A DNA stretch of 64,000 nucleotides, taken from NCBI GenBank assembly GCA_021018815.1, contig JAITYX010000007.1, positions 6,077,001 to 6,141,000 on the forward strand. Direction: 5' to 3'. This document shows positions 22,600 through 33,960 of this stretch, in pieces. This stretch comes from Talinum fruticosum. Its lineage: Eukaryota; Streptophyta; Magnoliopsida; Caryophyllales; Talinaceae. A model generated the notes under the pieces. It had not been told where the DNA came from, did not search any database, and saw only the letters and a list, made by a program, of their open reading frames with translations. Position 1 is the first letter of the stretch. Each line of letters opens with the position of its first letter. A program made the translations under genes and the position numbers.

Positions 22600-22741
22600 A
22601 TTATAAGGTCAAGAAACTCTGCGACAAGAGTATTCCGTTGATTAAAGTTTGGTGGGCTAACCATATCTCGTCGGAAAACTCATGGAATACTATATGGGAA
22701 ACTAGGGAAGATATGAGAAATAAATATTCTCACTTATTTTA
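22600..22741 (+). pseudogene. Chromodomain-like C terminus of G integrase
   Basis: Frames read LCDKSIPLIKVWWANHISSE then WNTIWETREDMRNKYSHLF, ending at a stop. The spacing of IP.IKV.W.NH...E.W and E.DMR..Y..LF is that of the Tekay/Del integrase chromodomain, a chromatin-targeting module. This assigns the element to the chromoviruses. Confidence 0.7.
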
Positions 22742-22796
22742 GGGTAAGTCTCGCAAACCCCATTGTCGAATGTGCAAGTTTCGAGGACGAAACTTA

Positions 22797-22812
22797 TTTT
22801 AAGGGGGACGAC
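22797..22812 (+). other. Polypurine tract of element G
   Basis: TTTTAAGGGGGACGAC directly abuts the 3' LTR start TGTAACAACCC. Confidence 0.75.
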
Positions 22813-25441
22813 TGTAACAACCCGACCCTAAATCAAATTATTTATCTTATTAATTACAAGATTTATATAATTGAGCGCATGCACTTCAATTCGATATCTT
22901 ATATATTTTTATACATGTGTTATGCAGCTAAGGCGACGAGGTGGCCCTAATAAAAATCTCATAATAATGGTTATACGAGTATGCATATGTTTAACGAGAA
23001 AATTTTAAAAATTTACCAGAGATGGTATATGATTACAAGGTCGCTAATATTACATTTCAAGCAAATCATTATATTTATAATTTGTAAACATCATTAATAA
23101 AATAAAATAAAATAAAAATGTAACAAAAATAATAAATGAATAACTAAATACATAAAAATAAACATAAAAAAAATAATAATCAAACAAAAAATAATAACAA
23201 TGAAGTAATCAGATTTTTTATGGAAAAATCCGAGAGATAGAAAAGGCGGTTAAAGACAGAAAAAAAAGAAACAATCGGGGCAAGTTCGGTCTCATTTTCC
23301 TCACTTGCTTCCCCCTGTCTGCCCCTCCCGTGCTCCCTTGCTTCTCCCTCCTTGCTGATGCCTTCCCTCCGTTGCCGCTGCTTTCTCCGGCCAGCAGCGC
23401 GACCGACAGCGGCCAGGAGACCGACGACGTCCCTCTCCCTTCCTCCCTTTCTCTCTATGTCGCTCTCGCTCTCCCCCTCTCGTTCCCGCTTTGCTCCCTC
23501 GCCTCCGGTCCCTCTGCCGCGGCCACTTAGCAGCCAACCCCCAGCGCAGCGGCCGCCGGAGTTAGTTGCCGCCCTGCCCGGTGGTCGCCGGTGCCGCCGC
23601 GCACCACCAGCCTTGTTCCTCCTCTTTGACTTCTCCTCTTCGAATTTGAAGGTAAAACGCTAAACCCTAAATTATAAGCAATTGTATTTGTAAATTGAAG
23701 CATATGATTTAGAAATATGTTTATGGTGTGAATTCAAGGTTTGAATTGGGGAAATTTTGAATTGGTGTGAACCATTGTGATTAGTAGTTTGGTGGAGTAA
23801 TTGTGTGTCAAGGTGAATGAATATGATTTCTCTTGTGAAATTATGATTTAGTGGATTAAACTGGGGATGTTTTGATATAGGATTGAGTAATTTGATGAAT
23901 TTCATTGTATTTTGGAAACAAGACATATTGAGCAAATGAAAAGGGAGTATGTATGCGGAGATTGAAATTAGATAATGAGTAACTGTAGAGGCGTGGGGAA
24001 AGATTGAGCACTAAATATACCTAATTGTGGTTGTGAATGTGAATTTTGTTGAGAGAATAATGCTTATAACCTTAGAATGGTGTATGTATGAGTTTTGAGC
24101 AATTCGGTAGATTATAGAAAGGCATGTGGTGGATTAATTATTACTTAAGTAGGGGTTTTGAATGCAATGAAAGGAGAAAGAATAAACTAGGAACAAGTGT
24201 TCAGTTATATATATATATATATACCATTTTCAATCCAAGTCAACTAACGAATTGAATTACATCAAAATCGTTGATTATCTAATTGGCCTAATCAACTTCT
24301 TTAATTAGTATGCATTATATTCAATATTTGAAACGGAATTAATGCAATAAAATTATGTAAGAAAACGTAGTTTAACCGATTACGTAATAAATATAGAAAA
24401 TGAAATAAATTGTCAACGCTTATACAAATTCAATTATTGAAACTCAAGAAGAACATTATTAACAACAAAATCTATCGAAACAGAAATGAGGCCACTTCCG
24501 TTGTTGAACAGTCGTTGACTCAAATTCCTATAAAAGGGAGAAACAAATATTCTCGGTTCGAGTACGTTCATTGCTCGTACCTTTCGAAAACTCACATGTT
24601 TCATCAAATCTCAACATGTCTCATCTATACAACTAATAATGAATCATTTGCAAATCAAGTTTTGCCACCTAATTAAGTGGTCCCCGCCCAATTATCAATT
24701 ATCACGGCTTATGCCCACCAATTACACCGCGCGCGGCATCAACTCGGGTTCTCGGTCGGCCCGAGGGTGAGCACCTTACTAAGATCGTATCAATTATCAA
24801 GGGGTTCCACTTTCGGATAATAATCGGCAAGCAAGTTTTATTTATATTCTCTCCCCTGATTTCAAACTAAAATAAATTGAAATGCGCGCGCTCAATCAAT
24901 GTGTTTCAAAATTATTTAACCGTGCGAGAATGTTCGTATCGAGTTTCGACTCATTCTTTGAATTATTTTAATGTTTTGTTTTTAGGAAAAGCATCCGTGA
25001 ACGAGTCCTTTGCCTAAGAAGCCTGGACGGGAGCAAAACCTAGCTGGGTATGTCGTTATCATTGTGCTATGATGGGATTAGATGCTCACAGTGATTCTCC
25101 TCCTCGTTAATTTTGGGCTTGACCTTGGATTGTGATTAAATATTACGTATTTCCTATCGCAGATTGTTGTATTGGCCATTAATATCTCGTAAATATGTAG
25201 CAGAATTGTACTTTGGGATTGGTTTATTTAAGTTGTCGGCATGACACCCCGTGACGTAGCATGTAATGTTTTCCCGACTTACCAAGCGTAACTAATAGAC
25301 CCAGGTTATCATGATATTTTATTTCAGCCTTGTCCTTTTGGTAAGACAGCGGTAACGCCTTCGACCGTGAACTTCCGCTGCAACTATACCTAATGTTCCC
25401 GACTCGGGAATTATTAAGTAACGGTAATTGGGGGCGTTACA
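22813..25441 (+). repeat. 3' LTR of element G
   Basis: 2629 bp, collinear with the 5' LTR. TATA box at 24529-24536; GC-rich block at about 23290-23650. Many of the differences from the 5' copy are CAG/CGAG or CTG/CTCG swaps or C/T transitions. Confidence 0.92.
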
Positions 25442-25446
25442 TTATG
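25442..25446 (+). repeat. Target-site duplication of G, right (TTATG)
   Basis: TTATG immediately follows GCGTTACA, matching 14607-14611. Confidence 0.9.
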
Positions 25447-25652
25447 GTAGATACCGAGAGAGAGGGAGACCGAGGCACCAAGCACTTGCTCGACCATTGG
25501 CGCTATTTTTGGTGCTTTACCGATGCTTCACCGGTGCTCCACCCGGCTCGACTACGCTTCTCTTAGGCATGAAGTGGGTTTTTGTTTTCTTTCTATTTTT
25601 CGAATATTATAGTTTGAAGTAAGTGCGTTTTATTTCGTTGTTATTGTTGTTG

Positions 25653-25655
<3 letters not shown>

Positions 25656-25729
<74 letters not shown>
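25656..25729 (+). repeat. (ATT)n microsatellite
   Basis: About 24 uninterrupted ATT/TTA units preceded by four GTT units, inside MITE copy 1. Confidence 0.95.
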
Positions 25730-25730
<1 letters not shown>

Positions 25731-25894
25731 TATATAATTTTTTATCATATTATTTGATAGAATATTATGGCTTGGAAGTAAGTTTACTACAAATTACAAA
25801 CAAAATTTATTAATTATTGAAAAAAATTACAAGATAGATAATAACAAAAAATAAAATAAATTTAAGACTTAATTATTAGGAAATATGATAACGA

Positions 25895-25895
<1 letters not shown>

Positions 25896-25937
<42 letters not shown>

Positions 25938-25940
25938 TAA
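25896..25940 (+). repeat. (AAT)n microsatellite
   Basis: About 13 AAT units with one ACA interruption, the inverted counterpart of the ATT tract in MITE copy 2. Confidence 0.9.
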
Positions 25941-26121
25941 TTTATAATGACATGAAGTAATTTAAAAATAAAAACAATTTTGATTCCATTCCATGATTAA
26001 CAACCAAGTAATAAAAACTGAAACATGATTCCATTCCTATTCTCTATCAAACACATGAAGAAAATATTTAAGTTCCCCGATTTGATTCCATTCCATTCCA
26101 ATTTTTCATACCGTTAGTCAA

Positions 26122-26589
26122 GTATACAAATAACCTTGGTTCTTTATTTTTTATAATTGGCTATTAGCAATGCAAATTTAGAAATTAAGTATCTCCTGAT
26201 GACTAGCATCCATAACCAAATCTCCCTTCTTCATCCAAAACACAGTTAACTACGTTTACTTAAAGTCATTGCATAATTTCATTGTTTCATATCCAAAAAA
26301 AAAAAAAAAAAAAATCATTGCATAACATGGTTTCTTCATTCCTCCAATATTTTTCATAATTATCTCTTCTCAGTTACATTATTAGTGGCACAATACAAGG
26401 ATAAAAAAAGCCTCTTATTGATAACTCAAATGTCTCACATAAACATGAATAACCTATTTGTGAAGCATACTTTAAAGTAACAAGGCTCCAAATCAACCGA
26501 ATTATACTTCTCATTTCCATGGTAACACTAGTAATATAATATCAACCTCTAAATACAATATATATAATTTCATTAATTATTATGAGTTA
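26122..26589. other. AT-rich spacer, no feature recognised
   Basis: Non-coding, with one ~20 bp poly-A run at about 26294. Confidence 0.5.
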
Positions 26590-27440
26590 TGCTGATCCTA
26601 AAATTAGATAGATCAACTTAGACAAATTGTCTTGTCTAAGAGATATCTTGGACTAAATTACGTCAAGTGACTTGAAGGATGAACGATAAGATCTAGAAAT
26701 GGACGACTCGCAACTATAATCTCGAGGAAGGTTAATTCGATGGTGCTTGTTCAAATCCTAAGGAGTCTAGGTGGTTACTTGACTTACATATTGTGAAGAA
26801 TATTAATACCAAACACTATTTTTTATTTTCTTATATTCTTGCATCGCTTATAATCTCTAAGCATATTTCATTCAACAATTAATTTTGTTCAAAGATCCTA
26901 ATCTATGTTTCAATGTCCTTAAAATTGCATCAATATTGTTCTTTGAGTGCATAAGTTTTTCTTTATAATTATTATTTATTACCTATTCACCCCTTTCTAG
27001 GGTGATCTATCTACCTTTAGGACCAACAATTAATATTGAAGATAATCTTACCTCTACTTGATAATTTGATTAAAGTGAGTAAAGCTCGTAGCCTTTATTG
27101 GTGATGTTGAACTTGATTAAGGGAGATCTATTACTAAACCACCATTGTTTAATGGTTCTAACTTTGTATATTAGAAAAGGTTGATGCAGATTTTTGTATT
27201 ACATCAAGATTATGAGCTACTATGAGACCTAAAGTCACAACTATTGAGAAAGCTTAAAATCCGATGACCTTACCACTACTAGATCTAGTTGGGAAAATCT
27301 TAACTTATGGGACTTTATGTTGAAGAAAAGTCTAGATGAATTTTCAAGCCGAGGAATAGCTCTAAAAGTTGTAATCAAAGACCCTTCAATGTCAAAATGA
27401 TGATTTTGACAATGAGACCATAACATCCACTTATATTCAT
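26590..27440 (+). mobile_element. gag: Copia relic: one LTR plus a gag fragment
   Basis: A 439 bp LTR (26590-27028) has inverted ends TGCTGATCCTAAA / TTTAGGACCAACA and the plant Copia end phrase 'TTACCTATTCACCCCTTTCTAG' just before the terminus. About 100 bases downstream, 27129-27230 reads ITKPPLFNGSNFVY, a stop, then KRLMQIFVLHQDYELL, the start of a UBN2-type gag. The remainder is decayed, and no second LTR or pol is visible. It is a different, smaller family from the Sireviruses here. Confidence 0.65.
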
Positions 27441-27490
27441 GTTTGTTATGGCCTTAACCTATCACTTTAATTGATTTTATTCTGATACCG

Positions 27491-27639
27491 ACTACAAAAA
27501 ACACAAAAATAGCGATAGAAAATGTCCAATGGATTTTTTTGGGAATTTCGCACCGACGAGCGGAATTCAAATGGGCATTCTTGTCGAAATTTTGCAAATC
27601 CCATTGGAAACCCCGTTGGTATTTCGGCTTTTTTGTAGT
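27491..27639. mobile_element. Short CACTA-like MITE (149 bp)
   Basis: Ends are ACTACAAAAAA on the left and TTTTTTGTAGT on the right, a perfect 11 bp inverted repeat resembling CACTACAAA termini. Subterminal inverted words (CCAATGGATTTTT / ATCCCATTGG) also pair. No clear 3 bp target duplication is seen, so the superfamily call is tentative. Confidence 0.55.
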
Positions 27640-27787
27640 ACCTCTAGAATCCAAAGTAATATATGAAGTTGAAGCAAGGGTCAAAGGTATGAAAAAACTA
27701 CATGAGCAAGTGAGAGTCCAAATTAAGAAAGTAAATGAGCAAGTACAAGTCTAAGGCCAACAAAAACCAGATTGATCTTGAACCTAA

Positions 27788-28571
<784 letters not shown>

Positions 28572-28596
28572 AGATCTTGTTTTCCCTTTTGCACCG

Positions 28597-28908
28597 CTAG
28601 ATTTGGCTGCATCCTTCTGATTTGTTTTTCAGCTCCTCGATCCTGCCGGACCTCCTATCTTCAACTTCCAAAGCTTCAGCTTCTCTCCTACGAGCTCGTT
28701 CGTCAACTTGCGGACTACTTCGTGAATCTAAAGAGGTGTCTGCAGCAAGAATAGCTCCTTTTGGGTCATGTTCTTGACTTCTCGCACCTTGCATCGTTTG
28801 GGGTCACTCTCTTTTATCCACTCTAGATAAAATCCAGAGACCGCGATAAGCAGCCTCGACGAGTTCGTCCAAGTAATTAGCCCATGTAGGTACCCACCTC
28901 CGATAAGT
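28597..28908 (-). pseudogene. Antisense accessory gene b, C-terminal part
   Basis: From 28908 the minus strand is open except for one TGA. It reads TYRRWVPTWANYLDELVEAA, then YRGLWILSRVDKRE, the stop, and a charged helical tail (DERARRREAEALEVEDRRSG) ending at 28597. Its strand and its position at the edge of element C suggest it is the downstream end of gene b (36260-39056), cut off by C. The charged tail after a globular part is usual for DUF7745-like proteins. No target duplication links the two edges, so the connection is inference. Confidence 0.5.
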
Positions 28909-28911
28909 GCA

Positions 28912-30347
28912 TGAAATGCATTAGTTTCTTAGGCGTTTTGATGCTTTTTTTTTGGGAATTTCGGTTAATTGGAGTGTATTTATGCTCCATTTTCGGTTTT
29001 ACGCTTGTGTTTTGGTGTTTTGAGACGATTGTGCATATTTGATCACTAATACCAAGTATTCCCGAGACTAGTGAGTGTTTCAAGCATTAAGAAGACCAAC
29101 ATGGTCCAGACTTTGCGATCAAAACGGTCGTTCCCCTTGATTCCTCGATAATTCCACTTCCAAAACCAACACGAGCCACCCGTGTCCATTGACACGGCCC
29201 GTGTTGGAGGTGAGCTTGCCCAATATCTTTGCATTGAGCATGGGTGTGCCATGTCCGGTGACACGACCTTTTTCTTTGTTTCCGTTAAGTTATGATGATC
29301 CAACGAACCAACATGGGTAGACCGTGTCGGCGGAGACGGTCCGTATTGGATGTAAATTCCGCCCGGACGCTTCGGTTTCAATGGTTTTTGCCTTTGATTG
29401 CCTCATAATGGCTAATTTAAGTTGACTTTCAGCTGATTTTGGAGGCATCCATTCCCGTGTTCATCCTCCATTATTCATCCATTGGCATCATCCATACTTT
29501 TGATCCACATCAAACCAAAAACTTTTGAAGAATTGAAATAGAAGTTTGAAATAGTTTGAGGAATTCCATTCGATGTCGAGAGATTCAAGTGGAGTTCTTG
29601 AACGACATCAACTTACTTCTTCATTTTTGCTATTTGAGGTTTGATTACCATGTATTGGATTTTTGTTAAGTTGTCAATAATCATGTGTGGGTAGTTTTAG
29701 TTTATCTTGGGATTTGTAATCCAAAACAATGAAGTTTGATTAGGCTTTCATGATTTGTGCTTGAATTCTGATTTTGAATCAATAGATGGTTGTGTTTTTC
29801 ATACTTATGAGTGTTTTGAAGGCCTAGAATACTTGTGATTTGAGATTAATCTATCATGTACTCGAAAAGTGAAATAGAATAATCCGACAACCAACCATTC
29901 TACCTAATTTATGAAATTTAAGGAAAGATTAGTAAATTAGGGGATCACTTTGATACTTTGAAATCTTTAACTTTAATTAATTTGAAAAGCATACGAAAGT
30001 TGTTTGTTAACGTTAATCGAGCAATTCTATTAAGCATCAAAAGAGCAAGTAGAATGTGATTATCGACCCTTGATTCATTTGAAAGAATGATTGCACAAAT
30101 GATCTTTTAATAATCGAACTCATTGCGTTAGGAAATCAAATCCCTAGATGTTTTTATCCATTGATTAAATCTTAAATTAATTTTCTTGATTTTAGTTTTA
30201 GAAATAGTTTAGTAAGCAACCAATTCAAAAACTAATTTGCTTAGCAATTGAGTAGAGGGCTAGTGTACTCGTGTTGTTGGACCAAGTCCTTGTGGGATCG
30301 ACCTTGACTCGTTGCAACCTATACACGAGTGTGCTTGCGGCCTGTCA
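28912..30347 (+). repeat. 5' LTR of element C
   Basis: It starts TGAAATGCATTAGTTTC and ends GCGGCCTGTCA. Dyad modules at 29181-29196, 29250-29265 and 29322-29339 are listed separately. Confidence 0.9.
29181..29339 (+). repeat. Three dyad modules in the C LTR
   Basis: CGTGTCCATTGACACG, CATGTCCGGTGACACG and CCGTGTCGGCGGAGACGG are near-palindromes spaced about 70 bp apart. The first two recur in the 3' LTR at 35096-35111 and 35165-35180. They could be regulatory sites or hairpins. Confidence 0.6.
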
Positions 30348-30353
30348 AGTTTT

Positions 30354-30371
30354 TGGCGCCGTTGCCGGGAT
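30354..30371 (+). other. Primer-binding site of element C (tRNA-Asp)
   Basis: TGGCGCCGTTGCCGGGAT, six bases after the LTR, is complementary to the 3' end of plant tRNA-Asp, as in Athila and other Tat/Athila elements. Confidence 0.88.
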
Positions 30372-30615
30372 TCTATCCTTAGTAGCCATTGGACGAATAC
30401 TCTCAAATTGACTAAGTTATTTATTTTCTTTTCTCGTTTTGATTACGTTGGTAGTTTTGTTCTTCTTCTTGCTAGGTTTTCTCTCCTTGAATGCAAAAAG
30501 CTGAATTGTTCGAGTTGATTTAGAAGTCGAGCGAACCTTCCGCTCTAGATGAAAGAAGCAAAGTCTAGAGAAGGATATGAAGAAGTAAGAAGAAAACTCC
30601 AAGCAAAAGCCCAAG

Positions 30616-31919
30616 ATGGCCGAGGAAGAAAGAAGAACTTTTGGGCAATATGTGACACCCAATGTCACTAATCCGCCGACGGCCATCGATGTTCCAAATG
30701 TCGCGGCCAATGACTTTAAGCTGAAGGACTTCCTCATCAACTTGGTGAGAGCTGCTCTTTTCATGGCCTCCCTAATAAAGACCCCAACCGGCACCTTTGC
30801 ATTTTTGCCAAGCATGTGACGCTTTCAAGGCTTACTGGGCTTCACCGGATGCAATCAAGTTGTGATTGTTTCCATTCTCGCTTAAAGGAAGGGCATGGGA
30901 GTGGTTAGACTCTCTTCTGGTAAATTCCATAAGCACCTTTGACCAACTTGCAAGTGCTTTCTTGGCGAAGTACTTCCCACCAAACAAGTTGACTAGTTTG
31001 AGGAACCGCATTTCCACCTTTGTCTAAGAGTCGGATGAGACACTCGTATGATGCATGGAAAAGGTTCAAGGATCTCCTTCGCCAATTCCCACAACATGGA
31101 TTTGAGCCATGGGTCCCCATTCAAGCTTTCTACAATGGTGTTGATGATCACTTGAGAGCCACCATCCTTGCGGCGACTGGAGGGAATATTATGAGCAAGT
31201 CCTTTAATGACCTCCACACCTTGATCGAGCAGATGATGCTGAACAATTTTCATTGGTCTAAGCCCCATTCCAAGAGAATAGGAGGTAAGCTCGAAGTTAA
31301 TGTAGTTTTTGTCCTTTCTGCTAAGATTGATGCAATAACTCAAAAATGGACCGTTTGAATGTGAATGTTGCCCCTCCACTTCCATGTGCTTCATGTAATT
31401 CTTATGAGCATGAGACTTTGTTTTGTCCTGTGGGTGTGGCTAGTAGTGAACTCGATCGGCCAAGCCAATTTTATTGGCAAACCGAACCCGAGGCCAAACT
31501 TTGACCTCTTCTCAAATTTCTATAACCCGGGATTGAGGTATCACCCTAATTTTTCCTACCGGAATAACAATCCCATGGGTTAACCACAAGTGCAAAGACC
31601 ACTTGCCCTTGGATTCCAAAGACCTACCCAACCACAAGTGCCCCAAAGGTCTAACTTGGAGGTCATGATGGAAAGCATGCTTTTGGCTCAACAAAAGCAA
31701 GGTAAGATTATCAAGCTATTGGCTTTAAAAGTTGAAATCTTAGCCACTCATAATAAGATGCTTGAAACTCAAATTGCTAGCCAATCAAGCTCTTCCTTTA
31801 GCCCTCCGGGTAAGCTTCCTAGCCAACCGGTGCCTAACCCTAGGGACCAATGTAATGCCATAACTTTACAGAGTGGGACACAATTGGCGGGTCTAAGGGT
31901 GCTAATAGTGAGTATGTGA
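30616..31919 (+). pseudogene. gag: Athila-type gag (element C)
   Basis: The ATG at 30616 opens MAEEERRTFGQYVTPNVTNP and 'VAANDFKLKDFLINLV'. The capsid core follows in shifted frames: WEWLDSL, STFDQLASAFLAKYFPP and LRNRISTFV at about 30895-31025, the diagnostic block of Athila/Tat gag, then FKDLLRQFPQHG and IQAFYNGVDDHLR (about 31070-31160). The late part has MMESMLLAQQKQGKIIKLLA and ends CNAITLQSGTQLAG near 31890. Damage is mostly ordinary (for example CAA to TAA at 31024) plus small shifts. Confidence 0.82.
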
Positions 31920-32369
31920 TCATTGATATGCAAAATGAAAATGTTGTTGAGAATGATGAGAATTATGTGAGTGATTTGTATTATGTTGTGAATGAGGAGG
32001 TCTCTTGACCCTCCAAAGAGTCTTTGGTAGATGTTGTTGTGCAAAATGAAAATGAGACTCATAATGACCGAACAAAAATTCCCCAAAAGATCTATACTCC
32101 ACCTTTTCCTTTCCCACAAATATTGGCTAAGACTAAAAATGATAAATAATTTGGGAAGTTTTTAGAGGTCCTTAAGAAGCTCCACATTAATATTCCCTTC
32201 ACCGATGCCTTGTCTCAAATGCCTCCTTATGCTAAGTTCTTGAAATAAATTATGTCTAACAAAAGAAAGCTAGAGGAGCATGAGACCATTGCTTTGATCG
32301 AACAAGATACAGTGCCGTACTCCAAAACAAGCATCCCCTTAAGCTTAAGGACCCCGGTAGTTTCACTAT

Positions 32370-32960
32370 TCCTTTTGAGGTAGGAAAGATTTCCATAGAC
32401 CGTTCTTTGTGTGATTTAGGCTCAAGGGTGTGCCTTTTGCCTCTCTCTTTGTCCCAAAAGCTTGGTATGGGTGAGCTAAAACCCATTACCATTTCCCTCC
32501 AATTGGCCGATCATTTAGTCAAGTTTCCCATTGGAATATTATAGGATGTTCCTATTAAGTTAGGGGGTTTCTTTGTACCTATTGACTTTATGATTCTTAA
32601 GATAAAGGAAGACACCCGTACCCCCATTATTCTTGGGAGGCCTTTCATGGCTACTGCTGGGTGTTACATAGATGTCAAAAATGGGAGAATGTCCTTTTGT
32701 ATAGGAGATGAAAGAGCTGAGTTTAATTTGTTTGAAGCTACTAAATTCCCTTCATTTACTAATGATTGTTTTAGAGTGGATATCATTGATTCCATTTTAA
32801 GGGAAGATAGTACTAACTTGACCTCTAACGATCCTCTTGAGTTTTGTTTATTGAATAATAGCACAACTAGTGATATTGATCCCGAAGTTGACATTTGTGC
32901 TCAACTCTTAGAGGCGTCCCCAAAAATCCCACCAAAGCTGGAAAAGGTGGAGAAGTGATT
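32370..32960 (+). pseudogene. pol: Athila-type aspartic protease region (element C)
   Basis: SIDRSLCDLGSRVCLLPLSL (about 32394-32450) is the protease entrance with the D-L-G active site typical of Athila. It is followed by LGGFFVPIDFMILKIKEDTR, PIILGRPFMATAGCYIDV and GRMSFCIGD (32570-32710). The final 122 codons (32590-32958) are open. One stop lies at about 32542. Confidence 0.8.
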
Positions 32961-33119
32961 GAATGGAAGAAAATGTGGGCCAACCATTGATGGAAATGAA
33001 GCTCCCAAGGTAGAATTAAAACATTTCCCTTCCTTTCTAAGGTATGAATTTCTTGGCCCAAATTCCTCTTATCCCGTGATTGTGAATGCAAACTTGAGTG
33101 CTTTTGAAATTGATGCTTT

Positions 33120-33960
33120 TTAAGAGTCCTTAGATTGCGTCGTAAGGCCATTGGTTATACCATAGATGACCTTAACGACATTCATCCTTCAATTTGCATG
33201 CATAGGATTTTGATGGAAGATAATTTTAAACCCACCATTGAACATCAAAGAAGGTTAAATCCTAACATGAAAGAGGTGGTAAAGAAAGAGGTTTTGAAAT
33301 TGCTTGAAGCCGGTATCATCTATCCTATCTCCGATAGTGAATGAGTGAGCCCGGTTCATGTCGTGCCTAAGAAATGGGGGATGAGTGTTGTAAAGAATGA
33401 GAACAATGAATTGATTCCCACTAGGACCGCTACGGGTTGGAGAATGTGCATTGATTATCGCAAGTTGAATAATGCAACCCGTAAAGACCATTTCCCTCTT
33501 CCCTTCATTGACTAAATGCTTGAAAGACTAGCAAAGAATTCACACTTTTGTTATCTAGATGGGTATTTCAGGTTTTTCAAAATCCCTATCCACCTTGATG
33601 ACCAAGAAAAGACCACCTTTATTTGTCCTTATGGAACATTTGCATATAGGAGAATGCCTTTCGGGTTATGTAATGCACCCAAGTACATTTCAACGTTGCA
33701 TGATAGCTATTTTCTCCAATTTTATTAAGGATATTATGGAGGTCTTTATGGATGATTTTTTATCTATGGTATCACCTTTGATCATTGTTTGAAAAATCTT
33801 TCTAAGGTGTTATCTAGATGTGAGGAAGTGAATTTGGTCTTAAATTGGCAAAAACGCCATTTTATGGTACAAGAGGGTATTGTCCTAGGTCATGTGGTCT
33901 TAAATAAAGGCATTGAAGTTTAAAAAGCTAAGGTAGAGGTGATTGAGAAATTACCTCCAC
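33120..33960 (+). pseudogene. pol: Athila-type reverse transcriptase (element C)
   Basis: Start IGYTIDDLNDIHPSICMHRI (33150), then EVLKLLEAGIIYPISDSE, VSPVHVVPKKWGM, TGWRMCIDYRKLNNATRKDH (about 33435-33490), FFKIPIHLDDQEKTTF, TFAYRRMPFGLCNAP (about 33640-33675) and the catalytic VFMDDF at about 33742, both aspartates kept (Athila normally has F-x-D-D). A shift at about 33690 and stops at 33342 and 33513 break the frame. Confidence 0.88.

Larger units (their letters stand above)
14612..25441 (+). mobile_element. Element G: Del/Tekay-type chromovirus (Gypsy), 10.8 kb
   Basis: Complete boundaries: 2.6 kb LTRs at 14612-17244 and 22813-25441, both TGTAACAACCC...GCGTTACA, 5 bp target duplication TTATG, tRNA-Met primer site after the left LTR, and a polypurine tract before the right one. 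The body reads gag, protease, RT (with a tandem duplication), RNase H, integrase and a C-terminal chromodomain-like segment. That order and the long LTRs place it in the Del/Tekay chromoviruses. The LTRs agree at about 95 percent by eye, which means a fairly recent insertion, yet the body is full of stops, so the copy was probably mobilised in trans. It landed inside MITE copy 1. Confidence 0.88.
25442..26121 (-). mobile_element. MITE copy 1, right part
   Basis: This continues the element interrupted at 14611. From about 25745 on (ATTTGATAGAATATTATGGCT, 'AAATTTATTAATTATTGAAAAA', 'TTACAAGATAGATAATAAC') it is the reverse complement of 27790-28270, ending near 26121 in CCATTCCAATTTTTCATAC. The first 170 bp (25447-25615) have no counterpart in copy 2 and no recognisable origin. 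Confidence 0.65.

Noticed and set aside
27129..27440. Possible independent host gene in the Copia relic
   Set aside because: The only recognisable codons are a gag start right after an LTR.
29046..29381. 111-codon minus frame in the C 5' LTR
   Set aside because: Lies wholly in the LTR and is not preserved in the 3' LTR.
30417..30815. 132-codon minus frame
   Set aside because: Antisense shadow of the C leader and gag; no family resemblance.
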